A stretch of DNA of 64,000 nucleotides from Merluccius polli. Lineage: Eukaryota > Chordata > Actinopteri > Gadiformes > Merlucciidae. The position numbers and the translations under genes are program-made. The notes beneath the pieces were generated by a model that saw only the letters and a list, made by a program, of their open reading frames with translations, made no database searches and was not told the DNA's origin. This document shows, piece by piece, positions 1 through 44,929 of the stretch; within the stretch, counting starts at the first letter, position 1, and each line of letters starts with the position of its first letter. The stretch is from assembly GCA_030340625.1 (NCBI GenBank), contig JAOPHQ010002318.1:1-64000 (forward strand). Direction: 5' to 3'.

Positions 1-639
1 AGCTTCACGGTCCATATAAACCCACCAAGATGGTTTAGTCCTATGTTGTAGAAGTAGGTCGGCCTACACCAGATGTGAAAAAAAAACCCCGGAGAGATGT
101 AAAAGCAAACAGCAGCGAGATAAGTTAAATGACAAGATGTGTTATTTGGGAGTGTCCCACGCGCGTATTCCCAACACCGTTATCTCTCCACGTTTCTTCA
201 ACCACGTACTCCAGTGCGTTTCCATCACTCAGTGACGAGGTTTAGGACAATAATGTCATTAAAAGTAGACGTCAGCTATAACTTTAACACACTTTTTTTC
301 CATTTTCCTCGACGCTCTTGAAAGTATCCCGTTATTCACCCAATATGGGGTCCCGTCCAATTGTATTCATCCACGTTGGCTATGTTCAAAAAGAAAAAAA
401 AAGAAAAAGAAAAAAAAAAGTTTATCCAGCAATTCATGTGTGGATACAGACAAGAGCTGAGATGGTGTTCATGGGCTCCTGTGTAATTCCCAGTAAGTCC
501 TAGTGGTCTGTCTGCGTCCTGTCACTCTCCGCTCACCGCCCCGAGTGCGCGCATAGCGGAGCGTCCGCGTGGTCCTAGCGCGTCCACGTCACCCTGCAGG
601 TCTAGACTCTGGAGGAGGAGGAGGAGGCTGAACCTACAC

Positions 640-860
640 TACATACACTAAGGAGGAAGTGCTATGAACTCTACTTTCTATATTTAGCTAAGAGGTTTTT
701 TTGTATACTGTTTATTGAAGAGTTTATTGTTCATCTTATATTGTATCTTTATATAGGCTACCTCTTCTATTTTTTTAAGTGTTTTGTACACTGCTGAGAA
801 ATTCCATTTTCTTTGAGGGAGTCATCCCAAAGGGATCAATAAAGTCTAAGTCTAATGATG
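640..860 (+). mobile_element. LINE 3' end remnant (Rex/RTE-like tail)
   Basis: AT-rich stretch ending GGGATCAATAAAGTCTAAG, the usual 3' terminus of several fish LINE families. No reverse transcriptase is visible. Confidence 0.5.
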
Positions 861-1324
861 GAGAGGGTAATTAAAGGGATGGAAAAATGTGACGAAAATT
901 TGAAGTAAGGCAAAAACACTAAAGGATGATATCTGCTGAAGATTCACTAGGCCTGCAATCCAGTATTGCCTTCCACCAATAGTAGGCCTATCATTAATGA
1001 AATACACACCAATAGAATTTTCTCACCAAATAAAATAACCCTTAAAGCCTATTAGCCTAAGTGTCTGGTAGGGCTGATAAAACCTATTTGGGTATTATTA
1101 TTAATATTGACTTATTGTGATAACCGGTTTCGTAGTCTAAAACGATATGCAGATAGATCCTCAAAAGTATCCAAATATTTAAAACACCAAGAAGAAAGGT
1201 TTTAAAGTATCAGCTAGACATCGATACAGGTCCAGTATGGATGTCCCCCTACAGAACCACACAGTCCAAAAAAACACACCAGTTCTTAAACCACCTCAAG
1301 GCCTTTTCACTCAGACCCTGTGTG

Positions 1325-1325
<1 letters not shown>

Positions 1326-1403
<78 letters not shown>
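1326..1403. repeat. (TG)n microsatellite
   Basis: Uninterrupted TG dinucleotides followed by TGCG variants. Confidence 0.97.
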
Positions 1404-1407
<4 letters not shown>

Positions 1408-2064
1408 CGTGCGTGTGCGTGTATGTGAAGTCGTTTCCAAAAACATTGAACTTCAGATTTCTGTTTAAAAAAATATTTTTGGATATACGAGTAGGGGAGT
1501 ATAAAGAAAAAAAACCAAAACCAAAAAAAACCGTAGCGATAGAAATCTGGAGCGCATTTTGAGACATGTAAAGGTGAGGCAGCTAGACAGCTCTTGAAGG
1601 AGGACTTCATGCAATTGGTGTTGACGTGCGCTGGGCGGGTCCACATCCGAGACGCTCAGGTCCTGGTCGGTACAATGTGGGCTGTGTGCTCCGACCAACG
1701 CAGCGGCCCTGGGTCTGTTAGTCCTGTACTGGGTCTGTCACGGGGGTGGTACTGGATATGTGACGGGGTCGGGCTCCCCAAACCCGGCCAGAACCACTAG
1801 CGGAGGAAAAAGCCGAAAGGCGCAGATGGATGGATGGACTCAGCGCTGTTTATCCGGCCTGTTGAAGCAGGCTTCAAGTGGGCCACCAGCCCCACCGTCT
1901 CCACGGGGCCGAACCTCCTCATCTGGAGAGCACAGTTTCCATTTGAAATGTCACGTCCCGAACTGCACATTACATCAAATTGTACTTAATGGCATCCAGA
2001 CAAACTTTAATGTCGTTCCAAAAAACTCTCTCGCATCGCGCACCCCGCAGCCCCCTCGCTGCAA

Positions 2065-2065
<1 letters not shown>

Positions 2066-2101
<36 letters not shown>

Positions 2102-2166
2102 TGCGCACATCTGGAGCACATTTCAGGTGGGGTTAGGGGAAGAGAGGGGGGGGGGGGGGGGGGGGC
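2066..2166. repeat. C35 homopolymer followed by a G run
   Basis: Thirty-five C at 2066-2100 and a run of about 18 G at 2147-2166, potentially complementary. Confidence 0.9.
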
Positions 2167-2831
2167 TATTTCGTAAAGAAAAAAGGTAGACATGTTGGGA
2201 AGTTAGGGGGCTGAAAAGTAGGCTACACATGAGATAATGTCTCGGGGAGGATTGGGAGAGACGTGAGATTTTCGACAGTGGAAACAAATGGACTCTTTCT
2301 TTCCCTCGGCGTTGTTTATATCACGTTTTAGAATAGGAATTTGAGTACAGTCCAGGGTCTAAATCTGGCCCAAAATCTGGTCTCCTTGATTGAGGTACAG
2401 CTCATTCTGGTCCGCAAGCCAATGGATAAACAAAGCCGAGAGGACCCAGAACATGAGGGTCTGCGGAACCGCCGGGAGATGCGGCACAGCCGCAGCTTTT
2501 CCTCTAGGATAGCGCGACATCTAGTGGCGGACTTTGGTTCTGCATGTCCTCGCCGCGACCATCACACAGCCAATCACCAGCCCCTAATACCAGTGACTGC
2601 GATGACCCATTGGCATTATTATACAGCCATGACATTCATTAACAAGTTGGTTCTCTCTCTATATTATGCATTTACCCTGAGAGAAGAAAACAAGCGGTGT
2701 TTAATCGATCGATGCAGTTAAAATTAAATGATATGCTTATACATCTCTAGACCCACCCAAGTTGTTGACCGATTTATCAGCCCGACAACGGTGGAAACGC
2801 TGCCCTCCTCTGGTCCGTTACATAGTCTAGA

Positions 2832-2873
2832 GACCATTGTATATAAAGATATCTTTATATACAGTCTATGGTC
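2832..2873. repeat. palindrome TGTATATAAAGAT and complement
   Basis: 26-bp perfect core at 2838-2863, extended by GACCAT/ATGGTC on the sides. Confidence 0.88.
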
Positions 2874-2976
2874 CAGAACCATAACCCTCTCCTCAATGCA
2901 ATAAGAGGGTTCCCATATGCATATAGGGTGGCAGGAGATTGCAGACATAAGCTATAGATATTTGATGATCCATTTT

Positions 2977-3034
<58 letters not shown>

Positions 3035-4519
3035 TTTTTAAAAAGGTCTCAGACATCCTGTACAAACGTAATGATTCATAGCCACGAGGAAACTACCACT
3101 AATCACTAAGTGTGTAGTAGAGATGTGATGACATGCACCGGGACATGCATATTACCGGCAGATTGGGTAAAAACTACTTGTGTGGAAACAGATGCACAAA
3201 AGTTAAAGTTGGGGTCGCAAACATTTTCAAAGCTAGAAATGAGTTCATGGGCCAAAAACAGCTGGGAACCACTGCCCTATGGCACCCTTTCATCTCCTAG
3301 GCAGTATAGTATACATCTCTAAGCAGGTTTAATTACAATTTATACAGCATGTCTCCACTCTGTTTTTTTATTGTCTTTCTGTAGCATTATGTACATTTAG
3401 TGCTAAATAAGGGGGTAACCATGCATTTCTCTTTATATTATACAAACCCTAGACTGCAAATTACCATTTCTATGACCACCCTTGCATTGCTGTAAATGAC
3501 TCAAGTCTGTAAACAACAACATGGATTGCAAACATCCAGCAGGGATCAGTCCAGCAAAGACACATGGAATGTAAAACTGGGGGTTTGTAATCATGTGTTA
3601 TTAAGAGGACAAAAAGTATGCTGCGTTTCAGCAGAAACTGCCTATTCACTCACCAAACATCGACCAGAGAGGGACGAGTCAATGTAATCTGGTTTTGGTT
3701 ATAGGAGAATGAAAACATGCACGATGGTTTCTACATGGCAAGTGATCACACCAGATCTAAATACAGCCCACCTACTCATTGCTCTGTGTCACGGACATCC
3801 TCGTAGTGGAGCTGAGCCCCACTGCATGCTTTGGTGCATGAGCTGTATTGCCATCTACAAGGCAATGGACATGGTAACCGGGGTATTTATCAATGATGTA
3901 TATTTAAGAACATCATTGTAGAATTGGTATACTTGTATGCAAAACACCAAAAAGTCGTAGATCCACTGGACAAATGGAAAATACCTATAGCATTGGGTTT
4001 CAAGTTGGAGTTTTAAGCCACTGAAGGCTTATTGTAAGGCAATACAATGTATTTGTAAAATTGTATTTCCATATGTTTATATTGCATTGATGGAACGGTA
4101 GGAAGGCAAATAAGTCACCAAGGAAACAAATCTGCCAACTTTGATCCTGATTTCAATGAGGAATTAAAATAGTTTAGAAAATGACTTCCTTCACAGATTA
4201 TCCAGCCAATTATCCCATTCAGCCCACAATAGCCAACATCATTGAATTTTAGCTTTAAAAAAAAACAGGAACAACAGCCATTTTCATGAGACACACGTTG
4301 TGCTGTGTGATTTTATTAAGTGCGATATGGTTGGAAACATACTGTTTGTTGCTCTGAGTATTTCCATTAACAAGACAGGCATAACATAGGCAATTCACCT
4401 CACTCTAAAGTCCATTCTTTTGCATACGTTATAGATTTAAATGCTCTATAATGGAGTGTTCAATGAAATCAAAGAAACATCAAAAATATGTATATTGCAT
4501 AAATCAATATTCCTGTGTA

Positions 4520-5419
4520 AGCAAAAATAATATCTCACAATTTATTTGCAAATAAGTAATGTTTCTGGGTTTTTTTCTAAACAAGTTGTGCTTACAAAAT
4601 AAAATGTAGAAAAACCAAAACAAGTGATTACAGAAATTATTTTTGTCGCAAAGAAATAGAAAATATGAACAATGCAGGCACTTCAAATCAATAAGTTGAT
4701 CTCATCTCTCACAAGTCTATCAGCCACTTACACAAAAAGAAAAAAAATATTTCCACACACTCGTATGCATATAAACCCAAATGCAATAAAAAGGCATGCA
4801 GACACCAGTGCACATACATACACACACACACTAAAACAATTACAATTCAACGTCTGTGTACAGTACACCTTTCTGAATGGCATGGAGTTTTAGTGTTAGA
4901 TATTTTTGGTCCCTTATTTAAATATGGGTAGGGGGTTCAGAATGTATTCTTTTGTCATCAATTCAGATGCTTACAGCGTTATGGAACCAGTCCCGCTTTG
5001 TTTCTAAGATGTTGAAGAATAATAATAGGACGTAGCTTATAATAGAGACATTCGTCATTAGTCAAAAAAAAAGAAAAAAAGAAAAAGAAATCTGCCCTGG
5101 GTTGTAGACCGTTTGGGCAGATAACATCGAAGGCTGACTTTGGGGCAGGTGGGCAGGCGGGCAGGAGATTCTCAAACGATTCCAGGCCGGTAATAAAGGG
5201 TGACGAGGTCACGGAAGAATATGCTGAAAACACACGGTGGAACCTGTGGAGGGACGAGGAGAAGGAGTTGCTCCCGGCTCCCCGGCCCAGGGTCTATTAC
5301 CTCACAGCCTGGAGAGGAGATGGGACGCCCTGACGTAAGCAGGGGCAGAGGCGGATGGGCAGTAGAGGAAGGCAGGGCTGGTGGCGGTGGCGGTGGCTGG
5401 TGGTGGTGGCGGAGCTCCC
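4520..5419 (-). other. pdlim2: probable pdlim2 3' untranslated region
   Basis: Non-coding DNA after the pdlim2 stop. The nearest canonical minus-strand AATAAA is at 4546-4541; another is at 4317-4312. The GGT/GCC-rich stretch near 5370-5415 directly follows the stop. No other gene was seen. The true polyadenylation site needs transcript evidence. Confidence 0.5.
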
Positions 5420-36578
<31,159 letters not shown>

Positions 36579-38377
36579 CTGGAGGGGGAAAGCCAATGCA
36601 ATAAGTATTATCACAATGACATGCGTTTGTGTATGCATGCGAGTGAGGCCTTGTGTATTAGGTCAGGTGCAAAGAGACAAGCCGACTTTCATGTGCTTAA
36701 ACACTTCCACAAGCTTAAGTCGTCCCGATGTGGATTGTGTAGCCACATCAAAAAGGAATGGGAGGAATCTGAAACCAGAGACACATGACTGATAGTGCAA
36801 AAGGGCTTGGAAGGCCAGCATTACATTGGAACCAAATGCAGTTTTCTAGTCTGAAAGAGGCAAGCGAGAAATGGCGTTACCACCGCCCACAGAAAGTCCC
36901 ATTTCAGTTAATGTGCCCAGAAAAACTACGGTAATGTCCCTTATAATTACTTATGTTAAAAGTAATATACTTGGCAGCACAATTTGCTGCTCTTACTTCC
37001 CTTTGAGTTTCTTTTGACTGTAAATGCAGAGGACATGGTCAACCGAAAGAAGTTTCCACAAGAAAGCACCACCACAATAAGGGGATGTCGAGGTTCTGTT
37101 TGGCCAGGATACTTTTCTGAAATGAAATGGATCCAACTGCCAAGAATTGCGTGACAACACCTTTTAGAAAATGTCTAGAAATCCCACCATTTATGTAATC
37201 CTGTAGACCAACGTATATATTCATTCATGCATACAAGCACCAGTTGGGACAGACAGATGGGCGATGAATATGATGTGGTAATTTATGGTTCAAGCTATTT
37301 TCATGCCTGTGGATCCAGCAGACCTCCTGGAGCCTTTTGAATTAGTCCAACTATGTTTAGCTTAAGCCTCAGGCCTTAGAAAGGAGCCCCCAAGATCTCC
37401 TGAAAGTGAGATAGTCTCTCCCCTATTCAGGCTCTGCAAGTGCAATATTGCAACAACCAATGAGAGTTGAGGTTGCAGGGAAACCATGCAAAGTGGTACG
37501 CTGGTGATAATGGTGGTGGGTACACTGGCGTTTAAGTTTGCTGTAGCAGACATCCTGTGTCATTACAGGATTTATGAGCGCTGTTTATCAGATTTAGAGG
37601 CCTGGCCTGTCTCTGAGGATGATGCAAACACTTTCATTATTTTGGTTATATTAATGCAGTGGCTCCCAAACTTTTATTAAATACTGTACTGTATATCGAA
37701 AAGATTGACTGCCGAGTTGGAAATCACTGTAATTGATGTATTGAACTGTTTGAATTGTACTGATAGGAAATGGAGATCCAAAACAGTCATCTAGGCTAAT
37801 GGCAGATGTTATCAGTATTCAGAGACATCTCTAGACACACTGCTCAGTGTGCATCACCGCAGGGTTACCGTCACATGTTATAAATATAGACAGGATCATT
37901 TAAAAATTGGGCCCGAATAGAATCTTTGTTGAATGAGGGAAAATGCACTGTACAGTGGGTTTGGCAGCTGAATAACTTGTAAAAATGTAAAATAAGGTTG
38001 AAACTAACTGTGTGACCGCAACATTTCTACAAGTCCTGTTTAAGTTGTTTTTCAATCTCCATAGAGCTGTACCGTATTATCTAGTTTACCAAGCCACAGG
38101 CCTGTAGCGCGTTGTGTATGTTTTATGCACATGCTTTTGGACACCAGACTGGATTGATTGAGGGCAAGAAAAAGCGAGCAGCCTGGCTGACATTCTCCTT
38201 TGTTTGTTATGGTTAAGCCATTATTTTTGACAGCGTTTTGCACATTTGTTTTTTGTTGCTGCATGTACATTACAATACACCATTTCCATGAAAAAAATAA
38301 AATAAATAAATTACTTGAATATTATATACAAAACCTATTGATTACTACAGGCTCCTATTAGCCATGTTAACCATAAA

Positions 38378-38417
38378 CTGCTCACAGATCTGATCCTGTG
38401 ATCAGATCTGTGAGCAG
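38378..38417. repeat. perfect hairpin, 18-bp arms, 4-base loop
   Basis: CTGCTCACAGATCTGATC pairs with its exact complement around CTGT. Confidence 0.92.
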
Positions 38418-40001
38418 GTTATGCAAAGTTCCAACGACAGATCAGGTCCTCAGGGGAAACAACTGCTGAAACCTTGGGACCAACTGCAGAAGACCCCTAC
38501 CATGCCCACCACCACTCACCACCCCCTTACCCATATCCTTCTACCTACCAAACACTGGCCCATCTGAACCACACTCCTCGGTACAACTGGCTCAAACCTC
38601 GTTAGCAGTCAGTGCCAATTAGCATGGGTGCTGCTGCTGGTCTCACTGTTATTAGGCTGTTAATTGCTGCAGCCTGGAGAGACCAGGCCTTGCTGTGTGA
38701 TAATGAGAGGGGACGGCCTCTCTCCGGCGTCAAGTTCCCCCAGCTTCTGAGTGCTCCAGTTGTTGAACTAGTCACTAGTGGCATCACGCTACTCCCACAG
38801 CTCACAAGCTCCCCTCTTAGGATCATAAAGTAGTTGGTGGCTGACAGGGGTCATTTTGACAGGCGAGTGAAAGTAAACTGATGACCTGACATGTTCCCAA
38901 CAACCCACAAAAAAAGACCTAGGACACTGTGGATTGACTGAGGCTTCAAAGGTTTCTCTTGTGCACTTTCTACTTTGACCAGACTTCCAGAATACAGCAG
39001 TTAAGTGTTATGCAACTTAATGGATCAATAAAATAAATCCAACAGATGCCATCACATACAAGCTTTCTGTGACGATCCTTTGAACAATAAACTGAAGCTG
39101 AGATACATGTGGGTGACATCACTGCTTGCCATGCTGATCTGGAAGATCTCGGCATCAGCTGAGGCAGAAGGTCCCACACAATAGAGAAGAATTGAACGGG
39201 TTTATGAATCCTCCCAAACAACAGCACTAGCCAGATACACAGGAAGGAGCCACCGGTAGAAGCTAAACCATGGATTGCATATTGGACCTACGTATCACAC
39301 ATTGATAAAGCATGATGATATGCTCATTGCCAACAATGTGAATCAATTACCTCAAAGATCACTTGCCATAAAATAAGGCATTTTTATCAGGTGGTTAAAT
39401 GTATGAGGTAGTCAGGGTAGAACTAGGTAGAGTATAGATCGGTAAAAAAAAAAACAAGCCTGACCCTAGCCGAGCACGTTCTGTCAGAGTCCCGCACGGG
39501 CCCGTCCCATTGGCTGCATTTATGGCCCTGGTTAAAAGACTAAATTTTCTAATTAAGTTGGCTGGAAGTTAACTAATTCCCAGTTGTTTGAATGACAAAA
39601 ATCGGTTCAGAATTATGTGCAGGAGCGAGTGTGGTGCCGTAGGCAGCGAGACCCCACACTTTCATTTCAAATCGTAACCTTTGATTGACTGGTGATAAAA
39701 AACAGAATAGACACAAGGTATTAACAATCACACTTTGTGGATTACAGAGAAATTTGAATGACAGAAATCTGTTCAGAATCACGCTCAAGCTTAACGAATG
39801 GAGCTGGGAGGGGAGGAGACAAACAAACCTTGTGCACAAACATTTTAATGTATTATGACAATGCAACTTTGTTATAAACTTATTTTATTTTTCTTTATTG
39901 ATCAGTGATTGATTCATAAGGTTTAAGGTTACAATGATATATACCTATACCATTCTGATTATCATACCAAAAAGCTTACTCCCCAACCCAATTATAAAAA
40001 A

Positions 40002-40247
40002 AGGGACCACATATTCACCATTAACTAGTAGCTAAGATCGTAATTTATGTACAACAACTTCCTTACTTACTATCAATAAGCAGTAATTAGGAGGTTATTG
40101 AGGGAAAACTAATATTAAAGTGAATGACCTAGTAGTTGTAGAATATGGTCATACAGAATAATGCATTAATAAGTGCTTTATAATGACTAATAAATAGCCA
40201 ATATGTGTGCTTATAAGCAACTAGTTAATGGTGAATATGTGGTCCCT
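40002..40247. mobile_element. MITE with about 32-bp inverted ends
   Basis: Starts AGGGACCACATATTCACC and ends with the inverse GGTGAATATGTGGTCCCT. AT-rich interior, no ORF. In the region between pdlim2 coding exon 1 and its presumed promoter. Confidence 0.78.
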
Positions 40248-43200
40248 AATCTAAAGTGTTCTGGTTCGGGCGAAACTAGGCCTTCATGTGTGAGAGACTA
40301 GCTAACAGGAGTATAGGAGACATGACAGCAAGTATGAGACAGTAGTGGAAGAAGAGCACAACTTTTTTACTTTACACACACACACACACAAGGTATTAAC
40401 AATCACCTTTGAACCACCTTTGATGAAACACTTTGATGAGTCATGCAATGTCCCTTTCTGATTGGCTGGAATTGTGCCAGTTATGTCAAATAACATACAA
40501 GCCAATTTCATGAGGTGTTATCTGGCACTGTGTTTGGGATCGTTTTTTTGTTTTTTTTGTTTCATGTGCGCCCTCTGCTACACAGCCTGACTTTGAACTG
40601 TAATCTCATGGGATCAGCGTCATCTCTGACACAGGGGAAAGAAAATAAAACATGTCCGCCCTACCGTGACTCACCTGTGGTCACAGTGCTGAAATGTCAG
40701 CTACATTGTGGCTTAATGGACACCCATTTAAATATCCGAAAGTCCACTCCTTTGACACACTGAAAGGAGGCTTAAAAAGCCTCCGGGCAACCTTCAAACC
40801 TTCAGCCGTTGTGTTTGTTGACTGGGTGAAACTTGCCAAAACAAGTCTCTTGAAATATGCAAGTGCATTTACTAAAAAGGGCAGTATGACATATCATCAT
40901 CATCCCAACCCAATGATGCTTGTGTTCGCCTCTTCCAGGAAGACCTAACAACTGACCCGACTCATGTATTTTTGTGGTTGGACCTGCCCCATCCTTGTGT
41001 TGCACTGTTCAGTGTCGAGTAGTGGCTCCAATTCTAATTGCATGCATTGATTGTTCTCACTTTGGTCAAGCAAACGTCTGCTAAATGTAAACCCAAGCAG
41101 GGAGGCTGTCGAAAATATAGGACAATGATAATGTATAAAACAGAAATGCTTTGTAATCAAGATGTCCAGCCCTCTTATTCATACTGTGGAGCCTCAACTT
41201 TTCCATCTTTTCCTTCCCAAGAACTGAGAAGAAAAAAGAAAAAGAATGAAGTGAGGAATATGGCAACCATCATTGATCCCACCCCCCTTACTCCCACTCA
41301 TCCTCCCGATCCTCTTGTTGAAATGAGAAACATCATCCGGGAGATGAAACAGGAAAAGCAGCGGGTTCAACTACAACCTCCTCCATCTCCTCGTGCCACC
41401 ACCGCTTTGAGGAAGAACATGGATCTTATCATACTTGTCTTTATGACACATCTGGAACCTCGAAGCAAGACTTAATGTGCTTAATATGAACAATTACTCG
41501 TATCCGTTCAAAATTGAGAAATACAAAGTGCTGTGGCGTGCACAAGAAGATATCTGTCTGTCTATATATAATATGATGGGCCAATTTCAGGAACACAGGA
41601 AAATAATTATTGCAGTGAACAAATGACAACAGGAGTGCTGGTGATTGGAGGAGAAAGTGCATTCAGCCCTATTGAGTCTTGAGGACCAAGGAGGAGCATA
41701 CCTGCCGGACACACACCCTCTGAATAGAAAGACAGGAATGTATTTGTGAGCCTCTCCCCTGGACCAAGTATGACCTCAGTAACATTCATTGCATTCTCCA
41801 ATCACCTAAGAGGTGAAATATGATCACCAAGGTGATCAGAAACATCAGAGAATAACACAATAATTAGCAGAGCAGAAAGGGCGTTGGTTGGTATTGACGT
41901 GCAGTGACTAAGACGTGAACACCGGAGGAGGCATCATCTTGACAAGTATTGACTGAGCCATAATTTCCATGGGGCCCTGCCTTTCCAATGGGGGAAAGTA
42001 CTAGGCTGTAAACAACCATAACATTTTAGCAAATATTCCTTTCAATACTTGCAAAACCACATTGTAAAAACCGAGAAACATTTTAGGTTAGCTCCATAAT
42101 AGCCTGAATCTAAATTCCTTCGCTGCTTAGCAACTGTGGCAGCACCAGTCAACTGTGGAGTGACCACCAGTGCGAAGTGTGGGATTTTTTTTTTAGCACG
42201 GCCACGACATGAGAACACTGGCACCACTTATCTCCCCCAGCATCCTCATCTGGATATCATGTTACTGTGGCTCACACCGACACAGCCCCGCTCCCCGGCA
42301 ATCAGCCCCTTTCACCACATCCTCTGCCTGCGCCGGCATCACACAAAGGACAGATGGGGAGGAGTGGGAGGTGGGAAGGGGTTTATCCACCTACACTTCA
42401 TTCAAGTTCATCATCACTAGCATGCATGTTATTCCAATATCCCATTTCACCAATTCAGACTGTTCTGAAGTGGTTCAAGTCAACCTCACAATTTGTGTTG
42501 TTGCTTTCTAGTAGCAAACACGGCTCACATTGCATCAGATGCGAGACAACACACTGCGATTATTTTCCGCAAGGCATCAAAACTAGTTTCTCAAGACAAG
42601 GGTCGTAAACTGAACGCATCTTAATCTGTGCAGATTAAACCTGCCGATACAGCTTCCTGCGCTGTTCAATACAACATTCCTCAAAGAAAGAGACACCAGA
42701 GTCAAAAGCTCTGAACACATCATGAGAGAAACTAGCTACATTGTAAAGCGGGTGGAAACCAAACTGGGATTATAATTAAACTTCAAGGCAAATGTCAAAT
42801 GAGTAAAGCCAAATGTGTTGGCTAGTTTCCCATCGAGCTCTGAAATGCCAACACTTTGTCGTGCTGGTCCAAAATTACAGGTCTTTTTTTGGTGACTGTT
42901 GGGCGGTTTACTTCTGGAAGGTCTGAAAGGCAGCAACACATTGAAACAGCACAGCATCAGGAAACCAGCACAATTGAAGCGGAGAACTGGCGCATGGGGA
43001 GCAGGCACATGAAAGACAGCAGGGCATGGTGACAATGGAGAGGTATATAAAACACAGTCATAAGGCTGGTAGTCCAACATAATGTTTCACGGGGACCGTT
43101 CTAGGGTAGACAGATAACTACCTACCTCGAGACTTGAACTCAATCATGTATCACACGTCATCCACAACCTGGCCTCGGTGGAGTAGTCATGTCTGGAGGA

Positions 43201-43596
43201 CGTTGACCCCTGAACCTGCTTATCACTCGCCAAACATACCAGCCATTGCTTTATTTTGTAAGACTTGGAGGTGACCTGATGAAATGGTCACGTCTAGTCT
43301 CTTGACACTGAAGAAAAACACATTCCTCAAGTGCTGCTGGCTTGAGCTTGAACCATAATGACCAACTGCATTTAGACAGTTATCCACTCTGAACAAAACC
43401 ACTTGGGCTAGAGGGGAAACTGCACACCCAGCTGTGACATGACCATAGGCTAACAAAATACACACTTCTGTGCGGTGACGGGTTACAAATGCCGTCGGAC
43501 ATTTCGACGTGAGACATGTTGAAGACCGGCTGGATGTACACTTGTAGCGGGAGACGTTGCAGTGGTCCAGTCTCTCAACACATTATATGGCTTGTT

Positions 43597-43598
<2 letters not shown>

Positions 43599-43682
<84 letters not shown>
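43599..43682. repeat. (TA)n microsatellite
   Basis: About 84 bp of TA, near the presumed pdlim2 promoter. Similar arrays at 2982-3032 and 15860-15899. Confidence 0.95.
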
Positions 43683-43684
<2 letters not shown>

Positions 43685-44046
43685 ATACAAGTTATGTTTT
43701 AAATTATTAACGCACAAAGTATGTAATGCTTACTCACCCAGGTGGGAAGAGTCTCGAGGCGTGACACCTGTTGGTCCACAACAATCAGGAGCCTCTAGTC
43801 CACGCAGCAGTAAAGTGGGTGAAACCAAATACCGCCAACGCTAAAACCGCCGGTCTCCAAAAAAATGCCCGTTACAAATTCCTCGGACAAGACTGAATGT
43901 GTCTGTCTTTGTGGATGGACAACTTTTGATAACTGTGCTGCTCAGACGCCGTTAAGGGACGGTGTGTGCGGGTCCTCTGGTTTTGTCCTCGGATGTAAAC
44001 GCGCGGCGGTACCACCTGTGGACCCCTTGCAGTGGGACGAGCTCAC

Positions 44047-44175
44047 CGTACCACGTGCTGTCACCGATGTAAAGGTTGGACAGAGAGCAGTGCGGAGCTG
44101 TATGGTGGAGGCGGAGGGAGGAGGTGGGAGGAGGACATGGACAGGAGTGATAATTGAGTCATTTATGGAGGCGCT
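44047..44175 (-). promoter_or_regulatory. pdlim2: candidate non-coding first exon and promoter of pdlim2
   Basis: A CpG-rich island-like patch (about 43935-44175) contains a strong minus-strand donor, TACG|GTGAGC, with the exon side ending at 44047. pdlim2 coding exon 1 has an acceptor upstream of its ATG, so a non-coding first exon is expected between 36600 and sorbs3. This is the only convincing candidate, but no TATA box or initiator fixes a start site. Confidence 0.3.
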
Positions 44176-44929
44176 CGACGGAGTTTCGGTCTGTTTGCAT
44201 TGTGCAAGTGCGCCCTCTGCACACAGTGCATCATATTGCACAATATCATTACAGTAGCTTTTTTTTCAATCGTTAATTGATCGTTAATTTAGTTTGGGCT
44301 TTTTGGATTTAGTTTTGGCTTTTCGGCACAGAATGGACCCTTTTCACAGGTTGTCAGTAGCAGGGTAAAATAACTTCCTGTCAGTAGCAGGGTAAAGTAA
44401 CTTCCGGTTCCTGTCATTTTAACATTAGGTCGGATTTATTGATGTCCGTCGCAACCCTAGCATGGCCAGTGCATATAGTTGTGTCTATACTGGTGCACTG
44501 CCATACCTTAATTAATATGATGAGATATAACCACTCTTATATAGGCCTAACGTTAGGCAGCGTTATCGTGCAGATTCATATAATGGGAACTTACATCAAA
44601 TCAGCTTTTTTATTTTTTTCATAAACAAATACAAATATTTTTCTGTAAGAATGGGAACCATGCCTTAATATCTACTTGGTTTAAAAAAGGTTTGCAAAAT
44701 CTAGCCTCTATATATCTATCTATCCTATATTGCTTTAATAGGCTTCTCCAATCTGAAGTCTAATTTATACCAATTACATAAATCTATTCGAAATATCCTA
44801 TGCACGATGTGTGCAATGTAGACTTTCTGTCTTATCATTTTTAAGTAAAAAAAAAAAAAAAACACTCAATCAAGCCAAAGTTGTTTAGACATTACTCCAT
44901 TTTTTAATAAAAAAGTTTTTTGTGTACCA

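Larger units (their letters stand above)
860..4519. other. intergenic stretch, no gene recognised
   Basis: AT-rich DNA with simple repeats at 1326-1403, 2066-2166 and 2982-3032. Short open frames exist on both strands, but none resembles a known protein. A GC-richer patch lies at about 1600-2100. The first 640 bases also show no gene; a CpG-dense patch at 525-600 is the only notable spot there. Confidence 0.6.
36579..44046. other. presumed pdlim2 first intron and upstream DNA
   Basis: Contains a MITE (40002-40247), a hairpin (38378-38417), a SINE-like tail near 41060-41088, (TA)n at 43599-43682 and two diverged copies of a TTGAATGACARAAATC segment at 39583 and 39754. No coding exon recognised. 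Confidence 0.5.

Noticed and set aside
1237..1646. Overlapping open frames of poly-Cys-Val or poly-Thr-His
   Set aside because: Produced by translating a (TG)n array in several frames; the same holds for frames at 6058-6384, 7714-7962, 9184-9549, 34200-34709, 36013-36416, 53348-53729, 54950-55435 and 61561-61901.
2341..2721. 126-codon plus-strand open frame
   Set aside because: No recognisable domain, no splice or start context, GC-richer intergenic DNA; probably chance.
41038..41475. 145-codon plus-strand open frame with a Lys/Pro-rich tail
   Set aside because: Begins in a SINE-like tail and matches no family I recognise; lies in presumed pdlim2 first intron.
43865..44257. 130-codon plus-strand open frame in the CpG-rich patch
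   Set aside because: High GC lowers stop-codon frequency; no domain. The minus-strand donor there is the better explanation.
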